Assembly: GCF_030161595.1 (NCBI RefSeq)
Contig: NZ_BSUM01000001.1
Span: 992,001-1,056,000 of the forward strand
DNA from: Litorihabitans aurantiacus
Lineage (GTDB): Bacteria; Actinomycetota; Actinomycetes; Actinomycetales; Beutenbergiaceae
DNA: 64,000 nt
Direction: 5' to 3'
Part shown: positions 11,240 to 21,960 of the stretch, in pieces
Position numbering within the stretch: position 1 is the first letter of the stretch
Layout of the letters: the number at the start of each line of letters is the position of its first letter
Translations under genes and position numbers: made by a program
Notes under the pieces: model-generated
Databases searched by the model: none
Seen by the model: the letters and a program-made list of their open reading frames with translations, nothing else
Told to the model about the DNA's origin: nothing

Positions 11240-13515
11240 GCGGCCCACCCGGAGGCACCTCGCAGGCGCCGGTCCAGGTGGGGGCGCGTCGCGCGACCCG
11301 CACCGGGGCGAGCGGCACGGTGCAGCGCGCCGTCGACCTCGCCGTCCCCAGCGTCCTGGTGCTCCTCGCGCTCGCGCCCCTGTGGCCGGTCTACCGCTCG
11401 GGCGGGTTCCTCGCGGCCGCGATCATCGGTGTCGCGCTCGGGGCGGGCGTCGCCCTGGTGGGCGCGCGGCGCCGGTGGAACGCCGTCGTGATGGCGGCCG
11501 CGACGCTCGGCGTCCTCGTCGTGACCGCGGCGCTCACGGCCCCGACGACGGCGATCGCGGGCGTCCTGCCGACGCTCGAGACGTGGCGGACGCTGGGCAT
11601 CGCCGTCGTGCGCGTGTGGAAGCAGGTGCTGACGCTGCAGCCGCCGCTCGGGGACGCCGACGGTCTCCTCACGGTGGTCTACCTCCTGGCGCTGGTGGGC
11701 GCCGTCGTCGCCGGCACGATCGCGCTGCGGGCGAAGGCGTTGCGCGCGCTGGCGCTGATCGTGCCCGCGGTGGTCCTCGTCGGGGCGGTGCTGATGGGGA
11801 CGTCCGACGTCGTCGCGCCCGCCGTCGTCGCGGGCGTCGGGGTCGTCGCGGGGCTGGGATGGCCCGCGTGGCGCGCGGGACGCGTCGAGCTCCGACGTCC
11901 GATCGGGACCGCCGTCATCGCCGCGGCCGCCGTGCTCGGCGTCGCCGGCGGCACCCTGCTGGGCGCGCCGGACTCCACGCGCCTCGTGCTGCGCGACCAC
12001 GTGGACCCGCCGCCGCTCGACGAGGAGTACCCGAGCCCGCTCGCCGGCTTCCGCGCGAACCTCAAGGACCACGAGACCGACGTCCTGCTCACCCTCGAGG
12101 GCGTGCCGCAGGATCTCGAGCGGGTGCGGATCGCGACGCTCGACAGCTACAGCGGCCTCGTGTGGGACGTCAGCAACGGCGACACGCCCGCGGGCGGTCG
12201 GTACCTGCGCGCGACCGACCGCTTCGTGCCCGAGATCGACGAGAGCGCGATCGACATCGGTGTCACCGTCGGCGCCTACGACGACGTGTGGCTGCCGACA
12301 CTCGGCCGCGTCGAGGACGTGACGTTCGACGGCGAGCGCGCGGGCGACCTCGCGCGCTCGGTCTTCTTCAACGCCCAGACGACCACGGCGATCGTGACGG
12401 AGCGCCTGCGGGAGGGCGACGCGTTCACGCTCACCGTCCGACCCGTCGCGGAGCGGCGCGGCGACCAGCTGGGTGGCCAGGTGCTGAGCGAGGTGTCCCT
12501 CCCGACCGTCCAGCGCCAGCCCGACGGGCTGGGAGCCCTCGCCGCCCGGCTCACGGAGGGCGCGACCACCGACGCCGCCAAGGTGCAGGCGATGGCCGAC
12601 GGGCTGGCGCAGCAGGGGTTCTTCTCGCACGGGCTCGAGGGCGACGTCCCCTCCGAGGCCGGCCACGGCGCGGCGCGCATGGCGCTGATGATCGAGGACA
12701 CCGAGATGATCGGGGACGCCGAGCAGTACGCCGCGCTCATGACGCTCATGGCGCGCGAGATGGGGTGGCCTGCGCGAGTGGTCTACGGCTACCAGCGCGG
12801 TGAGGGCGACGACGGCAGCACGTGGCAGGTCACGGGCGAGGACGTGACCGCCTGGGTCGAGGTCCGGTTCGAGGACGTCGGGTGGGTCACCTACGACCCG
12901 ACGCCCGACGAGAACAACATCCCCATCTCCGAGGACCCGGCGCCGGCGGACCGTCCGCAGCCGCAGATGCTGCAGCCGCCGCCCCCGCCGGTCCCCGCGC
13001 CCGACGTCCCGAGCCTCGAGGCCGGGAACGCCGACGTGCAGCCGCAGGAGGACCCCGAGGAGGAGCCCGAGCTGCCCGCCGTCGTGCGGTGGGCCGGCTA
13101 CCTCGGGATCCCGCTGGTGCTCCTCCTGCTGCCCGCCGTCCTCGCGCTCGCGCTGAAGGGCGGTCGAAGGCGACGGCGGCGGCGGCGTGGCGACGGCGCC
13201 GCGCGCGTGGCGGGCGGCTGGCTCGAGCTGCAGGACACCGCGCGCGACCTCGGTCTCGTCCGGACGCCGACGGCGACGCGGCGCGAGCAGGCCGGGGCGA
13301 TCGAGCGGCACTTCGGGGACGTCGCGGGGTCCAGCGGGGCGCTGGCGCTGCGTGCCGACGCCGCGGTGTTCGGTCCGGTCCCTGCGGACGAGGAGGAGGC
13401 CGCGGGGTTCTGGACCCAGGTGCACGGGACCGAGAAGGAGCTGCGCCGCCACACCTCCCCGTGGCGCCGGTTCCGGGCCCGCACCACCTTCGCCTCGCTG
13501 CGGCGCCGGGACTGA
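11236..13515 (+). CDS. Transglutaminase-like membrane protein lacking catalytic Cys and His
   Basis: A 759-residue protein: a block of membrane helices (about residues 35-250), a large extracytoplasmic region with a transglutaminase-core domain, a Pro-rich stretch, another membrane helix (about 615-640) and a basic cytoplasmic tail. The core is recognised from AREMGWPARVVYGY and VTYDPTP. Where active members have Cys (C-E-Q/E-F/Y-A) this protein has Ala495 in GDAEQYA. Where they have His-Ala-Trp it has Thr538 in VTAWVEV. Only the Asp (Asp554) of the triad remains. It is therefore predicted not to be a protease or transamidase but a binding or scaffolding version. GTG 11236 overlaps the DUF58 stop by four bases. 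Confidence 0.9.
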   Translation: MSGPPGGTSQAPVQVGARRATRTGASGTVQRAVDLAVPSVLVLLALAPLWPVYRSGGFLAAAIIGVALGAGVALVGARRRWNAVVMAAATLGVLVVTAALTAPTTAIAGVLPTLETWRTLGIAVVRVWKQVLTLQPPLGDADGLLTVVYLLALVGAVVAGTIALRAKALRALALIVPAVVLVGAVLMGTSDVVAPAVVAGVGVVAGLGWPAWRAGRVELRRPIGTAVIAAAAVLGVAGGTLLGAPDSTRLVLRDHVDPPPLDEEYPSPLAGFRANLKDHETDVLLTLEGVPQDLERVRIATLDSYSGLVWDVSNGDTPAGGRYLRATDRFVPEIDESAIDIGVTVGAYDDVWLPTLGRVEDVTFDGERAGDLARSVFFNAQTTTAIVTERLREGDAFTLTVRPVAERRGDQLGGQVLSEVSLPTVQRQPDGLGALAARLTEGATTDAAKVQAMADGLAQQGFFSHGLEGDVPSEAGHGAARMALMIEDTEMIGDAEQYAALMTLMAREMGWPARVVYGYQRGEGDDGSTWQVTGEDVTAWVEVRFEDVGWVTYDPTPDENNIPISEDPAPADRPQPQMLQPPPPPVPAPDVPSLEAGNADVQPQEDPEEEPELPAVVRWAGYLGIPLVLLLLPAVLALALKGGRRRRRRRRGDGAARVAGGWLELQDTARDLGLVRTPTATRREQAGAIERHFGDVAGSSGALALRADAAVFGPVPADEEEAAGFWTQVHGTEKELRRHTSPWRRFRARTTFASLRRRD

Positions 13516-13517
13516 CG

Positions 13518-14990
13518 GTGTCCTCCGCGCCCCGCCCGCCGTCGTCGCCGTCCCCGCGACCGACGCCGAGCCGCGCCCTCGCGGCGCTCCTGGACTCCAC
13601 GCCGGACCGGGCGCGCGCCTTCGTCGGTGACGCGCCCCGGCGGGCTGCCGCTGCGGGCGCAGGGGGTGGTGGGGGCGGCGCCGTGCGCGTCCGGGCGATC
13701 GCCACGCTGAGCGAGACTCTCGCGCGGCCGAGCCGGTTCGTCCGCCAGGTCGTGGCGCTCCTGCTCGTCGGTGGCGGCGTCGCGCTCGCGACCGGGCGGG
13801 TCGGGGCGGGCGGGTCCGAGTCCGCGGCGGTGACGCCGGTCGGTCCGACGGCGGGCGTGATCGTCCTCGGGATCGGGCTCGGGCTGCTCGGCGTGCTGCT
13901 CGCCGTCGCCCCGGTGCGGGAGGGGTGGCGGGCCTCGCACGCGCTCCAGCTGTGGCTGGCGCCGCTCGCGAGGACCGCGGGTGCGCCCGGGGCGGGCGTC
14001 CCGCAGCTCACCAGCCTGCTGCGCGGTGTGGGGGTGCTCCGCCTCATCGGGTGCGGCGTGCTCGCGGTGGGCGTGGTCATGACGCTCCTCGCGGTGACCG
14101 GGGTTCTTGGTGCCCCGGGTGGGCGCGGCGGGCCCGCTGAAGCGGGTGAGGTCCTGGCGGGGGTCGCCGCGGTACTGCCCGCCCTCGTGGCGATCGTGCT
14201 GGCGGCGACGACGACGCTGCGGATCCACCGCGGTCGGCGCGGGCACGCGGGTCGCACGAGCGACGAGTCCGAGGTGCGCGCGAGCGACGGTTTCGCGCCG
14301 GTGGCGCCCCGATCGGGACTGCCGGTCGGGGTCGAGCCGTTCAGGGCGCCTGCACCCGCGCCATCTGTTCCCGCACCACCGGTTCCTGCGCAACCCAAGC
14401 CCACGACCGGCCCGGCGGCGGCGAGCGGCCCGGCGTCGACGGCGGGGTCTCCCGCGATTGTGACCGGTATCCCGCTCGAGCCGAGGCCCCTGCCGCTCGA
14501 CCCCGGTGACCCCACCCCGTTCGCCACGACCACCCGACCGGGACCTCCGCCCGGGTGGCCGGCGACGGCCGCCGGCGACCTCCCCGAGGAGACGGTCGCG
14601 CGCAGCGACCTGCCGGAGAACACCGTCACCCGCGCCGACCTCGGGGCCCGGCCGCGGCTCGCCGTCGTGCTCGAGGACGGCGACCGGCCGCGCGCGCTCG
14701 GCCCGGGACGCTGGCTGCTCGGCCGCGCGCCGTCGGCCCGCGCGGGGGAGGACGGCCTGCTGCCGCTCGTCGTGGAGGACCCCGCGGTGTCGAAGACGCA
14801 CCTGCTCCTCGACGTGGGCGACGAGGCGGTCGCGGTCACCGACCGCGCCTCGAGCAACGGCACGCACGTGGTGCGCGGGGGCGACCGCCGCCTGATCACC
14901 GCGTGGCAGGCGGTCGCGCTCGCTGACGGCGACCGCGTCGAGGTCGGCGCCCTGGTCGTGCGGGTGACCTCGACGCCACCGCCGCGATGA
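13518..14990 (+). CDS. Membrane protein with C-terminal FHA domain
   Basis: A 490-residue protein starting at GTG 13518, two bases after the TGase-like stop. The N-terminal half has four hydrophobic helices in two pairs (around residues 75-140 and 180-240). A long Pro/Ala linker follows, then a C-terminal FHA domain (about 385-485) with GRWLLGRAP, VSKTHLLLD and SSNGTHVV, matching the G-R, S-x-x-H and N-G FHA signature. FHA domains bind phosphothreonine peptides, and the kinase at the head of the block is the natural source. The FHA tail should face the cytoplasm, tethering a phosphorylated partner to the membrane. Confidence 0.88.
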   Translation: MSSAPRPPSSPSPRPTPSRALAALLDSTPDRARAFVGDAPRRAAAAGAGGGGGGAVRVRAIATLSETLARPSRFVRQVVALLLVGGGVALATGRVGAGGSESAAVTPVGPTAGVIVLGIGLGLLGVLLAVAPVREGWRASHALQLWLAPLARTAGAPGAGVPQLTSLLRGVGVLRLIGCGVLAVGVVMTLLAVTGVLGAPGGRGGPAEAGEVLAGVAAVLPALVAIVLAATTTLRIHRGRRGHAGRTSDESEVRASDGFAPVAPRSGLPVGVEPFRAPAPAPSVPAPPVPAQPKPTTGPAAASGPASTAGSPAIVTGIPLEPRPLPLDPGDPTPFATTTRPGPPPGWPATAAGDLPEETVARSDLPENTVTRADLGARPRLAVVLEDGDRPRALGPGRWLLGRAPSARAGEDGLLPLVVEDPAVSKTHLLLDVGDEAVAVTDRASSNGTHVVRGGDRRLITAWQAVALADGDRVEVGALVVRVTSTPPPR

Positions 14991-15034
14991 GGACGCGTCG
15001 TCGGGCGCCCGCGAGTGTGGGTTAGGGTGACGGC

Positions 15035-15065
15035 GTGCTGCTCGTAGGTGCTCTGCTCCTTCGCT

Positions 15066-15082
<17 letters not shown>
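15035..15082 (+). CDS. leuA leader peptide
   Basis: A 15-codon reading frame starting GTG: V-L-L-V-G-A-L-L-L-R-C-R-D-E-A then TGA. Five of the first nine residues are leucine, the expected sensor for leucyl-tRNA supply in actinobacterial leuA attenuation. A TAGGGT box at 15023-15028 sits exactly six bases before the GTG, so the leader is probably translated from a leaderless transcript. Its end overlaps the left arm of a strong hairpin. Confidence 0.85.
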
Positions 15083-16919
<1,837 letters not shown>

Positions 16920-16982
16920 CCGCTCCGACGGGCGCGCCGCGCCCTCGCGCTCCCGCACCTCCGATCGGCGCCCTCTGATCCG

Positions 16983-17051
16983 CGAGGAAGGACCAACGGT
17001 CGTGGGGAAGGACCATCCAGGTCCTTCCCCACGACCGTTGGTCCTTCCTCG
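16983..17051. repeat. 32-bp perfect hairpin
   Basis: A perfect inverted repeat with 32-base arms (16983-17014 and 17020-17051) around a 5-base loop. Each arm contains GAAGGACC twice (once near each end), so partial alternative pairings exist too. It lies between leuA and recO, both on the plus strand, 64 bases after the leuA stop. It could stop leuA transcription but has no U-run. It is longer than an ordinary terminator. Confidence 0.9.
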
Positions 17052-17182
17052 GCGGGAGGGCGACGGCGGCGGGGTGTCGGCGGGAGTCAGCGGGGCAGCG
17101 GTGAGGCGGTGGCGTCGCGTGCAGGGACGCCGGGTGGGCGCGGCTGCTCCGCGATGTCGGTGGGGTGGGGGAGAATGACCCG

Positions 17183-17913
17183 GTGAGGACGTACCGGGAC
17201 GAGGCGATCGTGCTGCGCACGCACGACCTCGGCGAGGCCGACCGCATCCTCACGATGCTGACCCGCGAGCACGGGCTGGTCCGCGCCGTCGCCAAGGGGT
17301 GCGCCGCACCTCGAGCAAGTTCGGCGGCCGGCTGGAGCCGTTCGGCGTGATCGACGTCCAGCTCTACACGGGTCGCACCCTCGACGTCGTGACGCAGGTC
17401 GACACCCTCGCCCCCCACGGCCGCGCGATCATGGCCGACTACTCACTGTTCACGGCAGCGACGGCGATGGTCGAGACCGCCGCGCGCCTCACCGACGTCG
17501 AGCACGAGCCCGCCACGCAGCAGCACCTCCTGCTGGCCGGCGGCCTGCGGGCGCTGGCCGACCGCAGGCACGCGGCCACGCTCGTGCTGGACTCCTACCT
17601 GCTGCGCGCGCTCGCCGTCGCCGGCTACGCCCCGACGTTCAGCGCCTGCGCCCGGTGCGGGCTGGACGGTCCGCACCGCGCGTTCTCCGCCCCGATGGGC
17701 GGGGCGCTGTGCACCGCGTGCCGCCCGCCGGGGGCGGCCGCCCCGGCGCCCGAGACGTTCCTGCTCCTGGGCGCGCTCCTCGCGGGCGACTGGGCCGTCG
17801 CCGATGCGAGCGACGAGCGCCACCGCCGCGAGTCCAGCGGCCTCGTGTCCGTGTACCTGCAGTGGCACCTCGAGCGCCAGCTGCGCTCGCTGCGCCACGT
17901 GGTGCGCGCGTGA
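17183..17913 (+). CDS. recO: DNA repair protein RecO (one frame break)
   Basis: Recombination mediator that anneals single-stranded DNA and helps load RecA with RecR. The N-terminal OB-fold begins [22 protein letters not shown], typical of RecO. The C-terminal part has a zinc-type pair CARCG and CTAC. GTG 17183 sits six bases after GAGAAT (17171-17176), consistent with a leaderless start. The frame is broken at the G4 run 17296-17299; adding one G gives [20 protein letters not shown], the conserved RecO segment. It overlaps the following uppS by four bases, the usual actinobacterial recO-uppS pair. Confidence 0.93.
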
Positions 17914-18728
17914 GGCGCCGCACCGCCGCGGGGCCGACGGCGTGGCAGCCGCACGAGGTCGTCGCGCCGCCCGCGCACCCCTCGGGCGAGACGGCGCCGC
18001 GGATCGATGCCCGCTTCGTGCCGAAGCACGTCGCGCTCGTCATGGACGGCAACGGCCGCTGGGCGAACGCCCGCGGCCTGCCCCGGACCGAGGGGCACGC
18101 GGCGGGGGAGCAGGTGCTGCTCGACGTCGTCGCCGGCGCCATCGACCTCGGTGTCTCCCACGTGAGCGCGTACGCGTTCTCCACCGAGAACTGGAAGCGC
18201 TCGCCCGAGGAGGTGCGCTACCTCATGGGCTTCAACCGCGACGTGCTGCGACGCCGTCGCGATGTCATGAACTCCTGGGGCGTGCGGGTGCGGTGGGCGG
18301 GCCGCCGGCCGCGGCTGTGGCGCAGCGTCATCGCCGAGCTCGAGGAGGCCGAGGCGCTGACGGCCGGCAACACCACCTGCACGCTGACGATGTGCGTCAA
18401 CTACGGCGGGCGTGCCGAGATCGCCGACGCCGTGCGGACCATCGCGGCCGAGGCGGCCGCGGGCCGGATCGACCCGTCGCGGATCAGCGAGCAGACGATC
18501 GCCCGCCACCTCGACGAGCCGGACATGCCCGACGTCGACCTGTTCATCCGCACCGGCGGCGAGAAGCGCGCCTCGAACTTCCTCATCTGGCAGTCGGCCT
18601 ACGCCGAGTTCGTCTTCCTCGAGAAGGCGTGGCCCGACGTCGACCGCCGCGACCTGTGGGCCGCCGTGCTGGAGTACGCGCGCCGCGACCGCCGCTACGG
18701 CGGGGCGGTCGACGCCGTGGGGAGCTGA
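17910..18728 (+). CDS. uppS: Isoprenyl (cis-prenyl) diphosphate synthase
   Basis: A 272-residue cis-prenyltransferase that builds the long polyprenyl diphosphate carrier for peptidoglycan and cell-wall glycans from isopentenyl diphosphate. The signature [13 protein letters not shown] holds the catalytic Asp46. Further motifs are [12 protein letters not shown] and the C-terminal [28 protein letters not shown] 17910 overlaps the recO stop. The gene end is duplicated: GGGGAGCTGAC occurs over the stop (18719-18729) and again at 18742-18752. Confidence 0.95.
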   Translation: MRRRTAAGPTAWQPHEVVAPPAHPSGETAPRIDARFVPKHVALVMDGNGRWANARGLPRTEGHAAGEQVLLDVVAGAIDLGVSHVSAYAFSTENWKRSPEEVRYLMGFNRDVLRRRRDVMNSWGVRVRWAGRRPRLWRSVIAELEEAEALTAGNTTCTLTMCVNYGGRAEIADAVRTIAAEAAAGRIDPSRISEQTIARHLDEPDMPDVDLFIRTGGEKRASNFLIWQSAYAEFVFLEKAWPDVDRRDLWAAVLEYARRDRRYGGAVDAVGS

Positions 18729-18824
18729 CGGCCCGGGCCGAGGGGAGCTGACACGGTGTGCCCGGGCGCTGAGACTCGCGTCCCACACCCCCACGGTGTC
18801 GGTGGGCCCTTCTAGGGTGGCGGC

Positions 18825-19181
18825 ATGGCCCTGCACCTCGGCATGATCACCACCGACTCGACCGATCCGCTGCCGCTCGCGCGGTGGTGGGCCGACGTCC
18901 TCGGCGGTGAGGTCGTCGCGGAGAACGAGGGCTGGTTCGTCGTCGTCGCCACGGAGGCGGGTGCGCTCGCGTTCCAGAGGGTGGAGGAGGTGACGCCCGG
19001 GAAGAACCGGGTCCACCTCGACCTCGTCGTCGACGGCGACCTCGACGCCGAGCACGAGCGCCTCGTCGCCGCCGGTGCCGCGAGCCTGGGGGAGCGCACG
19101 GAGGGTGCGGCGCGCTGGTTCACGCTGACCGACCCGCAGGGGAACGAGTTCTGCGTGGCTCCCGAGGACCACCACCCCTGA
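18825..19181 (+). CDS. VOC (glyoxalase/bleomycin-resistance fold) protein
   Basis: A 118-residue single-domain VOC protein: LGMITTDSTDPLPLARWWADVLGG at the front and LTDPQGNEFCVAP at the end match the paired beta-alpha-beta repeats of glyoxalase-like proteins. His and Glu positions that could hold a metal are visible, but the substrate cannot be named. TAGGGT (18813-18818) lies six bases before ATG, indicating a leaderless monocistronic transcript separate from uppS. Confidence 0.85.
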   Translation: MALHLGMITTDSTDPLPLARWWADVLGGEVVAENEGWFVVVATEAGALAFQRVEEVTPGKNRVHLDLVVDGDLDAEHERLVAAGAASLGERTEGAARWFTLTDPQGNEFCVAPEDHHP

Positions 19182-19200
19182 CGCCTGGGCGGGAGGAGCC

Positions 19201-19713
19201 TCAGGGCGCGAGACCGGCGTCGCGCCGTCGCGCACGAACCCGCAGCACGATCCAGAACGCCACCGCGAGCGCGATGAGCGCGAGGACCGCCAGACCCCAC
19301 GGCGAGCCCGTCGCCGCCGCGAGCGCGGCGCTCCACGCCGCCCAGCCGACGGTCGCGTAGATCACGGCGTGGGCCACGCAGCCCAGCAGCATCGCGGGCA
19401 GGTACTTCGCGAACGGCATCGCCACGACGCCGGCCGCCGCGTTCACGACGGTCTTCGTCCCGGTCGCGAGGAACGAGAGCGGGACGGCGACGACGCCCCA
19501 GCGCTCCACCGTGCGCAGGCCCCGGGCGGTGCCCTCGCCCTGGAGCCACCGGTGCACGCGGGTCACCCACGGACGGCGCGGACGGGTGTGGTCCAGCGAC
19601 CAGCGGGTCACGAGCCGGGCGATCCAGTACGTCAGCTGGGTGCGCAGCAGCACCACCCCGAGGAAGAACGCGAACAGGGGCCAGAACGAGGCCCCGTCGA
19701 GGGCGGCGGGCAC
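19201..19713 (-). CDS. Small VTT-domain (DedA-like) membrane protein
   Basis: A 170-residue integral membrane protein with four to five hydrophobic segments. The central LATGTKTVVNAAAGVVAMPF resembles the conserved 'PG.RT..s.paG...M....F' core of the VTT/DedA family, proteins implicated in lipid-carrier transport or membrane homeostasis. It is shorter than canonical DedA (about 200 residues). It is encoded convergently to the VOC gene and just downstream of zur on the same strand, with only a short gap. Confidence 0.7.
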   Translation of the reverse strand: MPAALDGASFWPLFAFFLGVVLLRTQLTYWIARLVTRWSLDHTRPRRPWVTRVHRWLQGEGTARGLRTVERWGVVAVPLSFLATGTKTVVNAAAGVVAMPFAKYLPAMLLGCVAHAVIYATVGWAAWSAALAAATGSPWGLAVLALIALAVAFWIVLRVRARRRDAGLAP

Positions 19714-19731
19714 GGCGGTGCGTCCGCCGGG

Positions 19732-20121
19732 TCAGGCCCGGGCGCTGCAGGCGGCGCAGAGGCCGAACAGCTCGATGGTGTGCTCGACGTCGGTGAACCC
19801 GTGCTGGGACGCGATCCGGCCGGACCACTCCTCGACGGCGGCGGCGTCGAGCTCGACGGCGGTCCCGCACCTGCGGCACACGAGGTGGTGGTGGTGGGAC
19901 CGCTGGTCGCACCGGCGGTAGCGCACCTCGCCGTCGGGGCCGCGCAGCGAGTCGACCTCACCGACGTCCGCCAGCGCCTGCAGGGTGCGGTACACGGTCG
20001 CCAGACCGACGGACTCGCCGCGGTCGGCGAGCATGCGGTGCACCTCCTGGGCGCTGCGGAACTGCTCGGAGTCGTCGAGCAGCTCCGCGACCGCCGTCCG
20101 CTGCCTCGTCGTGCGCTGCAC
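19732..20121 (-). CDS. zur: Fur-family zinc uptake regulator (Zur)
   Basis: A 129-residue Fur-family repressor. The winged helix (RQRTAVAELLDDSEQFRSAQEVHRML, then GLATVYRTLQALADVGEVD) is followed by SHHHHLVCRRCG and a C-terminal CAAC, giving two CxxC pairs for structural zinc and the His-rich regulatory site. It is the last gene of znuABC-zur on the minus strand, almost touching znuB, which marks it as the zinc sensor. GTG 20121 is preferred; another GTG a few codons upstream is possible. Its probable operator lies in front of znuA. Confidence 0.92.
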   Translation of the reverse strand: MQRTTRQRTAVAELLDDSEQFRSAQEVHRMLADRGESVGLATVYRTLQALADVGEVDSLRGPDGEVRYRRCDQRSHHHHLVCRRCGTAVELDAAAVEEWSGRIASQHGFTDVEHTIELFGLCAACSARA

Positions 20122-20123
20122 CG

Positions 20124-21082
20124 CTACTCCCTCGTCGTCGTTCCCGCCGGTTCGCACGCGGCCGATCGGGCCACCAGCACGTCGTCCGGGTGGTCCGGGT
20201 GCGGGTCGATCGGCCCGCGCGACGGGTCGGTCCGCCGCGCCCGGCTCGCCAGGAGCGGTCGGAGCGCGGCCACACCAGCGTAGACGGCGATCGCCAGGCA
20301 CACGATGACGGCGCCGGGCGACAGCGGGCGGTAGTAGGTGATGACGAGCCCGCTGACGCACACGAGCACCCCCACCCCCATCGCCAGGCGCATGGTGGCG
20401 CGGAACGACGTCGCCACCTGCTGGGAGATCGCCACGGGCAGGATCATGATCGCGCTGACCAGCAGCAGGCCGACCACGCGCATCGCCACCGTCACCGTCA
20501 GCGCCGCGACGATCGCGATCATCATGTTGAGCAGACGGACCGGCAGCCCGAGCGAACGGGCGAACTCCTCGTCGTGCGAGACCGCGAACAGCGCCGGGCG
20601 CAGGCCGATCCCCACGCCGAGCACGAGCGCGCCGAGCACGATGATCTGCACGAGATCGGCCTGGCTCACCGTCGCGATGGAGCCGAACAGGTAGCCCATG
20701 AGGTTCGCCGTCGTGCCGCCCGCGAGGCCGATGATCAGCACCCCGCCCGCGATGCCCCCGTAGAACAGCAGGGCGAGGGCGACGTCGCCGCTGGTGCGAC
20801 CGCGGTCGCGGACGACGTCGATCGCGAGCGACCCGATGACGGCGGCGACGACGGCGCCCGGGATCGCGAGGGCGTCGTGCGGGGTCAGCGACATGGCGTT
20901 GCCCACCAGCCACCCGGCCGCGACGCCGGTGAGGGCGACGTGGCCGATGCCGTCACCGAGCAGCGACAGGCGCCGCTGCACGAGATAGGTGCCCATCACG
21001 GGGGCGGCGAGGCCGACCACGACCGCGGCGACGAGCGCGCGCTGCATCAGGGGGAGGAGAACATCTCCACGAGCGTGGTCAC
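20124..21082 (-). CDS. znuB: Zinc ABC transporter permease ZnuB (frame break near start)
   Basis: Membrane channel of the zinc importer, about 319 residues with roughly eight hydrophobic helices and the family segments LSLLGDGIGHVALTGVAAG and VAMRVVGLLLVSAIMILPVA. The natural start is GTG 21082, overlapping the znuC stop by four bases, giving VTTLVEMFSSPLMQRAL. The frame breaks after eleven codons at the G5 run 21050-21054 (plus strand) and is restored by one base. An in-frame ATG at 21047 would otherwise give a protein only slightly shorter. Confidence 0.9.
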
Positions 21083-21960
21083 GCGAACCCTCCCGGGGAG
21101 ATGCGGATGGCGGAGCGGTCGCCCGTGGGGCGGTCGCCGTGCGGGTAGCCGCGGCGCCAGTCGTCCGGGCCGCGCGCGTCGTCGCGTTCGAGGTGGTCGC
21201 CGTCGTGCGGGTGCTGGTGGTCGTGGTCGTCGTGGTCGTGACCCGGCGCCGGGCGAGGAGGCTCGCCGTCGTGCACCACCGCGCCGTGCCGGAGCACGAC
21301 GGCGCGCGTGATGAGCGGCGCCAGCGGGCCGGTCTCGTGCAGCACGACCAGCACGGTGACGCCGTCGTCACGCAGCCCCGCCATCGTGCGGGCGAACGAC
21401 TCCTGGTTCGCGGCGTCGACACCGGCCAGGGGCTCGTCGAGCAGCAGCAGCTCGGGGTCGCGGGCGAGCGCGCGGGCGATGAGGACGCGCTGCTGCTGGC
21501 CGCCGGAGAGCTCGGCGACGGCGCGGTCGGCGCGGTCGGCGAGGTCCACCCGCGCCAGGGCGCGGCGGACCCGCGCCTCGCCGTCGCGCGGGGGACGCAG
21601 CCGACCCGCGGCGAGGAGGCCGGACCGGACGACCTCGACCACGGTCGCGGGGACGCCCGCCGTCGCCGTCGAACGCTGCGGGACGTATCCGATGCGGCCC
21701 CACGGGACGCCGGCGCGGCGCGTGACGTCGGCACCGAGCATCGTGACCGTTCCCGCGGCGGGCGGCAGGACGCCCACGAGGGTGCGCACCAGCGTCGACT
21801 TGCCGGACCCGTTGGCGCCGAGAAGCGCCACGAACTCCCCGCGCGCCACGGTGAGGTCGACCTCGCGCAGGATGCGCGAGCCGCCGAGGTCGACCGAGAG
21901 GCCGCGGACGTCGACGACGGCGGCAGGCGTCTCCTCGACGCCGGTGCGGGGCGCGCTCAC
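21079..21960 (-). CDS. znuC: Zinc ABC transporter ATP-binding protein ZnuC
   Basis: A 293-residue ATPase powering zinc uptake. Walker A is GANGSGKST, the signature is ELSGGQQQRVLIARAL, and Walker B is LLLLDEPLAGVD. After the ATPase core the protein carries a His/Asp-rich tail (PGHDHDDHDHQHPHDGDH), an extension not needed for ATP hydrolysis that may buffer metal at the cytoplasmic face. GTG 21960 overlaps the znuA stop by four bases. Confidence 0.94.
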   Translation of the reverse strand: MSAPRTGVEETPAAVVDVRGLSVDLGGSRILREVDLTVARGEFVALLGANGSGKSTLVRTLVGVLPPAAGTVTMLGADVTRRAGVPWGRIGYVPQRSTATAGVPATVVEVVRSGLLAAGRLRPPRDGEARVRRALARVDLADRADRAVAELSGGQQQRVLIARALARDPELLLLDEPLAGVDAANQESFARTMAGLRDDGVTVLVVLHETGPLAPLITRAVVLRHGAVVHDGEPPRPAPGHDHDDHDHQHPHDGDHLERDDARGPDDWRRGYPHGDRPTGDRSAIRISPGGFA

